DNA of 54,019 nt, taken from Desulfobacteraceae bacterium (GTDB lineage Bacteria; Desulfobacterota; Desulfobacteria; Desulfobacterales; Desulfobacteraceae). The notes beneath the pieces are model-generated. The model was not told where the DNA came from. It searched no databases and saw nothing but the letters and a program-made list of their open reading frames with translations. The DNA is taken from NCBI GenBank assembly GCA_024226935.1, contig JAAELK010000309.1:1-54019 (forward strand). The letters run 5' to 3'. Shown here in pieces: positions 45,808-53,881 of this stretch. Position 1 is the stretch's first letter; each line of letters opens with the position of its first letter. Made by a program: the position numbers and the translations under genes.

Positions 45808-45823
45808 GTTTTTTTATAGGTAT

Positions 45824-45976
45824 TTAAACCCTGAATTTTCCGACCAATGTAGTGAGTCCTTCTTTGACAAATTCTTCGGAAGGATTCATTACTTCTTTAA
45901 AAAATGCCTCCTTTCCATGGACAAACGCTTGGTAGGAAAAAAAGTTTTGTTCCGGGATGTTTATAAAAACGAACAT
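45824..45976 (-). pseudogene. possible enoyl-CoA hydratase C-terminal remnant
   Basis: A 50-codon minus-strand frame reads like the last segment of a crotonase-family protein (YQAFVHGKEAFFKEVMNPSE, then EEFVKEGLTTLVGKF before a stop). Nothing recognisable precedes it, and its only ATG lies inside the operator at 45969-45984. I read it as the surviving end of a lost gene, opposite in direction to its neighbours. A free-standing small protein is the alternative. Confidence 0.35.
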
Positions 45977-45984
45977 TCGTTCGT
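45969..45984. promoter_or_regulatory. TetR-type operator before the ACAD10/11-type gene
   Basis: ACGAAC-N4-GTTCGT is a perfect 6-bp inverted repeat whose core matches the site before etfB. It lies just upstream of a promoter (-35 at 45993) and 76 bases before the start codon. Confidence 0.68.
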
Positions 45985-45992
45985 TTTTAATC

Positions 45993-46022
45993 TTGACTTC
46001 AATGAATTTCCCTGTTTAAGAT
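45993..46022 (+). promoter_or_regulatory. promoter before the ACAD10/11-type gene
   Basis: TTGACT (45993-45998), 18-base spacer, TAAGAT (46017-46022). Placed 9 bases downstream of the inverted repeat, consistent with control of the genes from 46060 onward. Confidence 0.45.
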
Positions 46023-46059
46023 AGTCCAGTTTTTATCTAACTATTCAAAGGAGAAGTCA

Positions 46060-47253
46060 TTGGATTTTCAAGTCTCAGATAAAATTCAAACTATTGTTTC
46101 CATGATCCACGAGTTTGTGGATGAAGAACTGATCCCCTTGGAACCGGAATTTATGGTAAAAGATTTCAAGGAGCTTTTGCCCGTCTTGCGTGAAAAACAG
46201 GCTATGGTAAAGAAGATGGAATTATGGGCACCTAATTTCCCTGTGGAATGCGGGGGGATGGGACTTTCCTTATTGGAGCACGGCCTGGTCTCGGAAGCCC
46301 TGGGGAAATCTCCCCTGGGCCACTATGTGTTCTGGTGTCAAGCCCCGGATGCAGGGAATGTGGAGATCCTTCATGCCCATGGAACCCAGGCCCAGAAAAA
46401 GTGTTTCCTCAATCCACTGGTCCGGGGGGATATTCGCTCCTGCTTTGCAATGACCGAGGTTGATATGCCGGGATCCAATCCCGTGATGCTGGAGACCACG
46501 GCAAAGAAAGAGGGAGATGACTATGTGATCAACGGTCATAAATGGTACACCACGGCAGCAGATGGTGCTGATTTCGCCATTGTCATGGCTGTCACAAACC
46601 CCGAAGCTCCCACCTATTTGCAGGCCAGCATGATTATTGTGCCCACGGCTACAAAAGGATTTAACCTGGTCCGGAACATCCCGGTTATGGGACATGAAGG
46701 CAGCGATTATTCCAGTCATGCAGAAATTCTCTTTGAATCCTGCAGGGTGCCCCGGGAAAATCTTCTTGGTGCAGAAGGTCAAGGGTTTGTCATGGCCCAG
46801 GATCGCCTGGGGCCAGGAAGGATACACCATTGCATGCGTTGGCTTGGTATCTGCAGGCGGGCCTTTGATCTCATGTGTCACAGGGCCAATACCAGGGTGA
46901 TTTCTCCTTCGGGTAAGACCCTTGGTTCCCGGCAGACAATCCAGAATTGGATTGCCGAATCTGCAGCACAGCTTGAGGCTGCCAGGCTGCTTACTTTGAA
47001 CTCCGCCTGGCAGATTGATCAAAACGGGGCTTCCAAGGCCCGTGATAGTATTTCCATGATCAAGTTTGTTGTGGCTAATACCATGAATCAGATTGTGGAC
47101 CGGGCCCTCCAGATCCATGGGGGCCTTGGTATGACCGATGATACGATTCTGGCCTGGTTTTTTCGTCATGAGCGTGCCGCCAGGATTTATGATGGGGCAG
47201 ATGAGGTTCATAAGACTTCTCTGGCTAAACGGATCTTAAAAACTTATTATTAA
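46060..47253 (+). CDS. ACAD10/11 (LvaC)-type acyl-CoA dehydrogenase
   Basis: A 397-residue acyl-CoA dehydrogenase of the ACAD10/ACAD11/LvaC branch, recognised by CFAMTEVDMPGSNP, INGHKWYTTAA, the signature RLGPGRIHHCMRW, QIHGGLGMTDDT and IYDGADEVHKTSLAK. In the mammalian and Pseudomonas Lva systems such enzymes act after a kinase that phosphorylates 4-hydroxyacyl-CoA. The matching kinase gene follows at 48054. The start codon is TTG at 46060, six bases after AAAGGAG; no in-frame ATG is close. Confidence 0.88.
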   Translation: MDFQVSDKIQTIVSMIHEFVDEELIPLEPEFMVKDFKELLPVLREKQAMVKKMELWAPNFPVECGGMGLSLLEHGLVSEALGKSPLGHYVFWCQAPDAGNVEILHAHGTQAQKKCFLNPLVRGDIRSCFAMTEVDMPGSNPVMLETTAKKEGDDYVINGHKWYTTAADGADFAIVMAVTNPEAPTYLQASMIIVPTATKGFNLVRNIPVMGHEGSDYSSHAEILFESCRVPRENLLGAEGQGFVMAQDRLGPGRIHHCMRWLGICRRAFDLMCHRANTRVISPSGKTLGSRQTIQNWIAESAAQLEAARLLTLNSAWQIDQNGASKARDSISMIKFVVANTMNQIVDRALQIHGGLGMTDDTILAWFFRHERAARIYDGADEVHKTSLAKRILKTYY

Positions 47254-47312
47254 TATCATATTGGCGGGCAGAGTGTCGCTGTCTGCAATCCACAAGGACC
47301 CATAAAAATCAG

Positions 47313-47996
47313 ATGAATTACAAGGAATTTAAAAAATTATATACCGCTTCGGATAATGATATCTCCCGGGCGGTTTTTCTTAAGAATCAGGGAGTCATGC
47401 GTATTAAAAAGGAAAAAACTGCCGTGACTAATCTGAACAAAATTTTTGCTGCAGTCTTCAGTATTTCCTATAACAAAGGATACCAGGCCATGAGTATGCG
47501 GGATTTAAGTCTTAAAACCGGCATGAGTCTGGGGGCGCTCTATTCTTATTTTCCGGGTAAAGATGAGCTTCTGGCCATTATGCAGACCCAGGCCAGGGCC
47601 ATGGTAAAGGGTACTTTAAAAGAGTTTTCCAACGCGAATCAAGAACCTTTGGCAAGATTACGGGCAGTGATTAAGGCTCATATTTTTCTATCGGAATTGT
47701 TCCGGCCCTGGTTTTATTTTACTTTTATGGAGGCCAGAAACCTTACCACCAAAGGTTTTGAGGCGGTAAAATCCATTGAAGAGCATACCCAGAAACTTTT
47801 AAGTGATATCCTGGTTAGGGGGGATGAAAAAGGTGTGTTCAAATCCGGAAATCACGAACTTACTGCCTGTATGATCAAGGCTATGCAGCAGGAATGGTAT
47901 TTGAAACGCTGGAAATATACTAAACAAAAAATCTCTGTGGACAAGTTTAGTGATCATGTGCTGGAAATGGTGGAAGGCTTTTGTCTGGCCGACTAA
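47313..47996 (+). CDS. TetR/AcrR family regulator with N-terminal extension
   Basis: A 227-residue regulator. The helix-turn-helix (ISYNKGYQAMSMRDLS, then TGMSLGALYSYFPGKDELL) begins about residue 40, later than usual, after a 28-residue segment (NYKEFKKLYTASDNDISRA) that looks genuine. An internal ATG at 47397 has a better site (GGGAG), so a shorter product is possible. It is flanked by dehydrogenase and kinase genes and is the probable reader of the two GAAC-N4-GTTC operators. No operator precedes the gene itself. Confidence 0.86.
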   Translation: MNYKEFKKLYTASDNDISRAVFLKNQGVMRIKKEKTAVTNLNKIFAAVFSISYNKGYQAMSMRDLSLKTGMSLGALYSYFPGKDELLAIMQTQARAMVKGTLKEFSNANQEPLARLRAVIKAHIFLSELFRPWFYFTFMEARNLTTKGFEAVKSIEEHTQKLLSDILVRGDEKGVFKSGNHELTACMIKAMQQEWYLKRWKYTKQKISVDKFSDHVLEMVEGFCLAD

Positions 47997-48053
47997 CATG
48001 ATTATAGTCATGATTCTTGTTTAACCCTATTTTGATTGAATGAGGAAATTTTT

Positions 48054-49121
48054 ATGCAGGTAACAGATGTTCCAACTATAGTCAGGCCGGGAGAAGAGAT
48101 TGATGTCGCCGGGGTTAAGGTATTTTTAAAAGATCATATTGATGATCTTGATGGTGAGATCAGGATTCGTCAGTTTCCCAGCGGTTTTTCCAATCTTACC
48201 TATCTTATTACGGCGGGGGAGCGGCACATGGTTCTTCGGCGTCCCCCCATCGGGGCGAATGTCATAGCGGGTCATGATATGGGGCGCGAATACCGTGTGC
48301 TGTCTGCCCTGCATCCGGTCTTTCCTCGATGTCCAAAACCTTTGGCATTTACAGAAGATGAAAGCCTGATCGGTGCTCCCTTTTTTATCATGGAAAAATT
48401 GTCAGGAATCATCCTTCGGAAAAATGTACCCGGGGGAGTTGTTTTTTCAGATGATCAGGCTAAAGGACTTTGTAATAATCTGGTTGATACTCTGGTAGAT
48501 ATCCATACCATTGACGTCCAGGCTGCCGGACTTGATTTTATAGGCAAGCCCCTGGGGTATGTGAAACGTCAGGTGGACGGCTGGAGTAAACGATATCGCA
48601 GGGCTAAAACCCAGGATGCCCCTGATTTTGAAGCGGTTATGGCCTGGCTGGTTGAAAAAATGCCCCAGGATTCGGTCCGACCAACCATGGTTCATAATGA
48701 TTATAAATTTGATAATCTGGTCCTGGACCCTGATCAGCCGGGAGAAATCACCGGTATCCTAGATTGGGAAATGGCAACCTATGGAGATCCTTTGATGGAT
48801 CTTGGAAACAGTCTTGCTTATTGGGTGGAGAAAAATGATCCCGAAGAGATGCAGGTGATGCGGACCATGCCAACCAATATTGATGGAGCCCTGACCCGCC
48901 GGGAGATTTTGAATAGATATGCCCAACAAACCGGTTATGATATTGGGAATTTTGATTTTTATTATTGCTTCGGCCTTTTTCGTTTGGCCGTCATTGCCCA
49001 GCAGATTTATAACCGATATTACCAGGGGATAACTAAAAATAAACGGTTTGCCATGCTGATCTTTGGCGTCATTGGACTTGAAAAAACCGCCCGACGTTTC
49101 ATGGAATCTTCCCAGTTATAA
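48054..49121 (+). CDS. APH-fold kinase, ACAD10/11- and LvaA-like (4-hydroxyacyl-CoA kinase candidate)
   Basis: A 355-residue aminoglycoside-phosphotransferase-fold kinase. The nucleotide region FPSGFSNLTYLI, the catalytic loop HNDYKFDN (D216, N221) and ILDWEMATYGDPLMDL (metal-binding D237) are intact. The LDWE-x-x-T-x-G-D/H-P-x-x-DL pattern is that of the kinase domains of ACAD10/11 and of LvaA, which phosphorylate the hydroxyl of 4-hydroxyacyl-CoA. Two genes from an ACAD11-type dehydrogenase, that role is likely here. The small LvaB partner is not seen. ATG at 48054 follows GAGGAAA. Confidence 0.85.
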   Translation: MQVTDVPTIVRPGEEIDVAGVKVFLKDHIDDLDGEIRIRQFPSGFSNLTYLITAGERHMVLRRPPIGANVIAGHDMGREYRVLSALHPVFPRCPKPLAFTEDESLIGAPFFIMEKLSGIILRKNVPGGVVFSDDQAKGLCNNLVDTLVDIHTIDVQAAGLDFIGKPLGYVKRQVDGWSKRYRRAKTQDAPDFEAVMAWLVEKMPQDSVRPTMVHNDYKFDNLVLDPDQPGEITGILDWEMATYGDPLMDLGNSLAYWVEKNDPEEMQVMRTMPTNIDGALTRREILNRYAQQTGYDIGNFDFYYCFGLFRLAVIAQQIYNRYYQGITKNKRFAMLIFGVIGLEKTARRFMESSQL

Positions 49122-49199
49122 AGTTGAGAAAAAATTTTATAAGAATGGATGAAAACTACATTAATCATAGGTAACTCAAGGTAAATTAAGGAGAATTGG

Positions 49200-49952
49200 A
49201 TGAAAGAATTTGATTTAAGTAATCGAGTAGCAGTAATTACCGGTGCCAGTCGGGGGATTGGTCTGGCTGTGGCTCAAAAACTGTCTGCCTGTGGTGCCCG
49301 GTGTATCCTGGTCAGCCGGAAAGTGGAAAGTCTGGAAGTTGCGGCTGCCGATATAAATAAGGCCGGGGGCAAGGCTATAGCCATGGCTTGTCACACCGGA
49401 TATCCGGATCAGATCCAGGCCATGTATGAAAAAATTGAAGAAGAATACGGCTGTCTGGATATTATAGTGAACAATGCGGCCACCAATCCCCATTTTGGGG
49501 AAATGATTACGGCGGATGCAGGGATCTGGGACAAGACCATGGATGTGAATATTAAAGGTCCCTTTTTTATGATTAAATACGGGGTGCCCCTTATGAAGGA
49601 GGGTGGGGCCATTGTTAATGTTTCTTCGGTCAATGCGGTCCGGCCGGGATTATTTCAGGGGGTATACTCCGCCACCAAGGCAGCTCTGGTCAGCATGACC
49701 CAAAGCCTGGCACAGGAACTGGCTCCCAGGGGGATACGGGTCAATGCGCTTTTGCCCGGGTTAACTGATACCAAGTTTGCATCGGCTATAATCTCTTCTG
49801 AAGAGATCTGTAATCATGCTGTGTCCCAGATTCCTTTAGGTCGGTATGCCAGACCCGAAGAGATGGCAGGGGCTGTTCTTTATCTGGTATCGGATGCAGC
49901 CTCGTTTACTACTGGTACCAGCCTGGTTTGTGACGGGGGGATGCTGATTTAG
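49200..49952 (+). CDS. short-chain dehydrogenase/reductase
   Basis: A 250-residue classical SDR with TGASRGIG (14-21), NNAA (91-94), N117, serine in NVSSVNA, Y156-x-x-x-K160 and the C-terminal CDGGMLI. Classical SDRs in such clusters oxidise hydroxyacyl-CoA or reduce ketoacyl-CoA. In the Lva pathway an SDR (LvaD) interconverts 4-keto- and 4-hydroxyacyl-CoA; following the kinase gene, the same job is plausible. The alternative is 3-hydroxyacyl-CoA dehydrogenase of the other stereochemistry from the next gene. ATG follows AAGGAGAA. Confidence 0.9.
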   Translation: MKEFDLSNRVAVITGASRGIGLAVAQKLSACGARCILVSRKVESLEVAAADINKAGGKAIAMACHTGYPDQIQAMYEKIEEEYGCLDIIVNNAATNPHFGEMITADAGIWDKTMDVNIKGPFFMIKYGVPLMKEGGAIVNVSSVNAVRPGLFQGVYSATKAALVSMTQSLAQELAPRGIRVNALLPGLTDTKFASAIISSEEICNHAVSQIPLGRYARPEEMAGAVLYLVSDAASFTTGTSLVCDGGMLI

Positions 49953-50088
49953 TTTAAAATAACGGCCATGGGCCGCCTGGGAAGTTCCATCGTTTTGCCC
50001 ACAACAAAACATGAAAGAATCCGATAAATTGACAGGTTTTTTCATATAAATACTGGATAAAAGTAAAAATCCAGATAATTAATATGAG

Positions 50089-51003
50089 ATGGAGAAAATG
50101 GAGAAAAAAATTGAGAAGGTGTTGATTCTTGGTGCCGGGACCATGGGCCTTCAGATCGGTCTTCAATGCGCTGCATGGGGATTTGATGTGATTGTCTATG
50201 ATCTCTTTGAACAGGCCCTTGAAAAGGCAAAGAAGAAAATGAATAAATTGGCTGATTCTCTGGCAGGTCATAACCGTGTGAGCCAAGAACAGGCGGTGGC
50301 TGCCCAGGGTCGTATCCGGTTTTCATCGGACCCAGAATTTGCCGGCAGGGGTGCTGATCTGATTAATGAGTCTGTCCCTGAAGATCCGAAACTCAAAATG
50401 GCAGTGTTTGTTCAATTTAACAAGATTTGTCCGGCCCATACTATTTTTACCACCAACTCGTCCACTTTGGTTCCTTCCATGCTTGCCAAGGCCACGGGCA
50501 GACCGGACCGATTTGCAGCCTTGCATTTCCATGATCTTTTGCTCACCAATGTGGTGGATATCATGCCCCATCCCGGTACTACAACCCGGACCATGGATAA
50601 AATCAGGAGTTTTTGTAAGGCCATAGAGCAGTTTCCCATTGAATTGAAAAAGGAACAGCACGGGTATGTGTTTAACGTCATGCTTTCCGGATTGTTGGAA
50701 TCGGCTCTGACCCTTGCGTCAAAAGAGGTGGCATCGATTGAGGATATAGATCGAGCCTGGATGGGAATCATGAAAACCCTTGTGGGGCCCTTTGGTATAA
50801 TGGATTCCATCGGTCTTGAAACCATTTATAAGGTTACCGATTATTGGGCAGGGGTGAAAAATGATTCCCAGGCAAAGGCCAATGCAGTTTTCCTTAAAAA
50901 ACGATTGGAAAAAGGGGAGTTGGGGGTCAAGACGGGTAAGGGCTTTTACCAGTATCCCAACGCAGCATTTCTAAGTCCCGGATTTATGGAAGGCATTCGT
51001 TAA
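50089..51003 (+). CDS. 3-hydroxyacyl-CoA dehydrogenase
   Basis: A 304-residue monofunctional L-3-hydroxyacyl-CoA dehydrogenase. NAD loop VLILGAGTMGLQIG, ADLINESVPEDPKLK, FTTNSSTLVPSML, the catalytic histidine in ALHFHDLL, and the C-terminal HGYVFNVML and VKTGKGFYQYPN are conserved; the phenylalanine-asparagine-proline usually after the histidine is replaced by HDLL, a variation seen in some paralogues. Start at 50089 or 50098; neither has an ideal ribosome site. Confidence 0.87.
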   Translation: MEKMEKKIEKVLILGAGTMGLQIGLQCAAWGFDVIVYDLFEQALEKAKKKMNKLADSLAGHNRVSQEQAVAAQGRIRFSSDPEFAGRGADLINESVPEDPKLKMAVFVQFNKICPAHTIFTTNSSTLVPSMLAKATGRPDRFAALHFHDLLLTNVVDIMPHPGTTTRTMDKIRSFCKAIEQFPIELKKEQHGYVFNVMLSGLLESALTLASKEVASIEDIDRAWMGIMKTLVGPFGIMDSIGLETIYKVTDYWAGVKNDSQAKANAVFLKKRLEKGELGVKTGKGFYQYPNAAFLSPGFMEGIR

Positions 51004-51025
51004 CCAAACATTTAAGGAAATCACC

Positions 51026-52825
51026 ATGGCAGATAAATTTATGAGCATGAAAAACCTTATTTTCACGCTTTTCTCCCGGGGAGGAAAGTATCGATCCCTA
51101 ACCCCGGATTATTTAAATGATCACACTCCAAAGAGCATTGATATGGTTTTCAAGGCGGCCTTTGATCTGGGAAAAAATGTTTTGTACCCCATGTTTGAGG
51201 AGATGGATCGCCACCCGCCGGAGTTTATAGATGGCAAGATTCACGTTCATGAAGGGGTTCGCCCCATGCTGGAAATCCTAGGGAAGGATGGTTGGATTTC
51301 AGCTACTTTTCCTGAAGAGTGGGAGGGGGAGAATATGCCCACATCCTTGCTCCTGTGTATTAATTTTATTTTTGCCACGGCCAATTATTCGGCTTCCGTC
51401 TACGCCGGCTTGACCATGGGGGCTGCAAAGCTGCTTTTAAATTTTGGATCAGTCGGTCTTCAAAATACCTGTCTGCCCCCCATGCTGGCGGGTAAATGGC
51501 AGGGCACCATGGCCCTTACCGAGCCCGAAGCCGGGACTTCTCTGGGAGATCTTTGTACTGAAGCCATCCCCTTTAAAGATGGGCAATACAAAATTCTTGG
51601 GGAAAAAATCTTTATTTCGGCAGGGGATCATGATGGGGTGGATAATGTGGTCCATCTCATGTTGGCTAGGATAAAAGGAGCCCCGGTCGGAGTAAGGGGC
51701 ATTTCTCTTTTTGCCGTGCCTAAATTCAGGCTTGATGCCCAGGGTGAGTTTATGGATAATGATGTTGTTGTCACCCAGGTGTTTCATAAACTGGGCTACC
51801 GGGGCGCACCCATTACCGGAATATGTCTGGGAGAAAAGAACAATTGTATCGGGTATCTTGTGGGTAAAGAGCATCGGGGGCTTTCCCATATGTTCCAGAT
51901 GATGAATAATGCCAGGCTGGAGGTGGGTGTGGGTGCCACTGCCATTGCCACAGCGGCCTACCATGCGGCTTTGGATTATACCAAGGTTCGATGCCAGGGC
52001 AGAAAAGTTATTGCTGCCAAGGAATCCAGTCCCATTCCAATTATCGGGCATCCCGATGTGCGACGTATGTTGCTCTTCCAGCGGGCTGTTTCCGAAGGGG
52101 CCCTGGCTCTGATACTTCAATGCGGTATGTACGAGGATATCTTTGCCAAGGATCCGTCCCAGACAGATTGCCACCTGCTCCTGGAACTTCTCACGCCGGT
52201 GGCTAAGGCCTATCCATCTGAAATGGGAATTTTGTCTACCAGCACTGCCGTCCAATGTTTCGGTGGATATGGGTATTGTGAGGACTTTCCCGTGGAACAG
52301 TATTTCAGGGACATGCGCATTCACGCCATTCATGAGGGGACTACCGGTATCCAGGCCATGGATTTGCTGGGCAGAAAACTGGTCATGGAAAATGGCCGGG
52401 CTTTAATATTGCTCAAACAGGAGATGGAAGCCACCATGGAGTTGGCACAAAAACATGGTGGGCTCACCCAAATGGTCCAGGATCTATCAGGGGCTGTGGT
52501 AAGCCTGGAAAAGACTATCCATGCCCTGGGGGCTGTGGCAATGGAAAAAGGATCGGATGCTTATCTGGCCGATGCGAGTCTCTTCCTTGAAATGTTCGGG
52601 ATACTGATCATTGCCTGGCAATGGTTGATCATGGCCGAGGCTGCCCTGGTGGAACTGGACAAAGAGGGACTAAAAAAAAGGGATATCCTCTTTTATAAGG
52701 GTAAGCTCCATGTGGCCCGCTACTTTTTTTCATATGAATTGCCCAAAATGGAAGGGTTGGCCAGGACCCTTGAAAATTCAGCCCAGATGACATTGACAAT
52801 GCCCGAGGCTTGCTTTACCGATTAA
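51026..52825 (+). CDS. acyl-CoA dehydrogenase, large FadE-like type
   Basis: A 599-residue relative of the enzyme encoded at 22329-24137, with an extra C-terminal helical domain. TMALTEPEAGTSLGDL, MNNARLEVGVGATA and the catalytic glutamate in HAIHEGTTGIQAMDL are intact. It follows 3-hydroxyacyl-CoA dehydrogenase by 22 bases (AAGGAAA site). The two large dehydrogenases differ throughout, so this is not a recent duplication; distinct chain length or branching preference is likely. Confidence 0.92.
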   Translation: MADKFMSMKNLIFTLFSRGGKYRSLTPDYLNDHTPKSIDMVFKAAFDLGKNVLYPMFEEMDRHPPEFIDGKIHVHEGVRPMLEILGKDGWISATFPEEWEGENMPTSLLLCINFIFATANYSASVYAGLTMGAAKLLLNFGSVGLQNTCLPPMLAGKWQGTMALTEPEAGTSLGDLCTEAIPFKDGQYKILGEKIFISAGDHDGVDNVVHLMLARIKGAPVGVRGISLFAVPKFRLDAQGEFMDNDVVVTQVFHKLGYRGAPITGICLGEKNNCIGYLVGKEHRGLSHMFQMMNNARLEVGVGATAIATAAYHAALDYTKVRCQGRKVIAAKESSPIPIIGHPDVRRMLLFQRAVSEGALALILQCGMYEDIFAKDPSQTDCHLLLELLTPVAKAYPSEMGILSTSTAVQCFGGYGYCEDFPVEQYFRDMRIHAIHEGTTGIQAMDLLGRKLVMENGRALILLKQEMEATMELAQKHGGLTQMVQDLSGAVVSLEKTIHALGAVAMEKGSDAYLADASLFLEMFGILIIAWQWLIMAEAALVELDKEGLKKRDILFYKGKLHVARYFFSYELPKMEGLARTLENSAQMTLTMPEACFTD

Positions 52826-52871
52826 AGCAAACTTTGATTCAAATAAATATCATAAGGAGATATCATATAAT

Positions 52872-53645
52872 ATGAATGATAATACAAAAACAATAGTTGA
52901 GTCCCCCCCGTTTAAGTTCAGGATTGAAGCTAATATCGGATATCTGACTCTGGACAGGGCAACCACTTATAACGCCTTTGATCTCTCAATGGTAGAGGCC
53001 TTTGAAACTCTTTTAAGAGATTTGCGCTATGATGAACAAACCCGGGTGATCATTCTGGACGGAGGAGATGCCAAGGGCTTTTGTGCAGGACTTGACACCA
53101 AGGTTTATGCCCCGGAGATTTTTAAGATGACCCCTGTCCAGGCCTATAATGCCCAGGTTCGTATGAGCCGGCTTTTTTTAAGCATGCGCCAAATCCCCCA
53201 GCCCATTATTGCCTGTGTTCACGGAGCAGCTGCCGGTATTGGATTTTCCCTTGCCATGGCTTCGGACTTGAGGATCTTAGCCGGGGACGCAAGGTTTTCT
53301 GCTGCCTATATTAACATTGGTCTTGGCGGGGCAGACATGGCTTCCAGTTATTTTCTTCCCCGGCTCATCGGAGCCGGCCGGGCCTATGAATATCTGCTGA
53401 CGGGCAATTGGATGGATGCAAAGACCGCAATGGAGTTGGGATTTGCGTCCCGGGTGGTGGAAAAAGATGAGATGATAAAGACAGCCGAAGATCTTGCCAA
53501 AACCATGGTTGGGAAAAACCCCATGGGTATCCGCATGACCAAAGAGGCCATCAATTGCAATCTGGACTGCCCAGGTCTTGAAGCGGCCCTGAACATGGAG
53601 GATCGCAATCAAATCATGATGTCATATACCTATAGGATGAAATAG
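52872..53645 (+). CDS. crotonase-fold protein lacking both hydratase glutamates
   Basis: A 257-residue enoyl-CoA hydratase/isomerase-family protein. The oxyanion segments FCAGLD and GAAAGIGFSLAMASDL are there, but the two catalytic glutamates of crotonase are replaced: S126 at the first position and Y146 (AYINIG) at the second. D155 in LGGADMASS aligns with the key aspartate of 3,5-2,4-dienoyl-CoA isomerase. It is thus more likely an isomerase or a different crotonase-type reaction than a normal hydratase. ATG at 52872 follows AAGGAG. Last gene of the operon. Confidence 0.82.
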   Translation: MNDNTKTIVESPPFKFRIEANIGYLTLDRATTYNAFDLSMVEAFETLLRDLRYDEQTRVIILDGGDAKGFCAGLDTKVYAPEIFKMTPVQAYNAQVRMSRLFLSMRQIPQPIIACVHGAAAGIGFSLAMASDLRILAGDARFSAAYINIGLGGADMASSYFLPRLIGAGRAYEYLLTGNWMDAKTAMELGFASRVVEKDEMIKTAEDLAKTMVGKNPMGIRMTKEAINCNLDCPGLEAALNMEDRNQIMMSYTYRMK

Positions 53646-53846
53646 GGTTGTTTTTATACCTAATTGATGGATCTTGTGTGATTATGTTATTTTTTGTCTG
53701 GATTGTTTTATTAATAAAAGTTCTCTTGTAGTGGGTATTGAAGTCTGTATTTTTTTAAATTGCTTGATATAGATAAAAAAAGAGTATAAAAATAGACTTA
53801 AAAATCAAACACATAAGAGAAAATAGAAAAAAAACAAAAATAAGGT
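53646..53846. other. AT-rich gene-free stretch
   Basis: Two hundred bases of very AT-rich DNA with A- and T-tracts, no gene and no clear terminator for the preceding operon. Directly upstream of the promoter at 53847 it could act as an UP element. Confidence 0.45.
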
Positions 53847-53875
53847 TTGACATTGGTTTTAAATTAATGCATTAT
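53847..53875 (+). promoter_or_regulatory. strong sigma-70 promoter, probable rRNA P1
   Basis: Consensus TTGACA (53847-53852), 17-base spacer, CATTAT (53870-53875), with A-tracts upstream. Transcription would begin near 53882 and run off the window with no coding start. Confidence 0.65.
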
Positions 53876-53881
53876 TCCCCG

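Noticed and set aside
45767-46024. 85-codon plus-strand frame overlapping the end of etfA
   Set aside because: Phenylalanine-rich, no ribosome site, crosses an operator and promoter.
46270-47211. 313-codon minus-strand frame opposite the ACAD10/11-type gene
   Set aside because: Histidine-, glycine- and proline-rich antisense shadow of a well-conserved gene; similar long shadows at 51449-52333, 28825-29592, 21612-22418 and 9116-9871 were dropped for the same reason.
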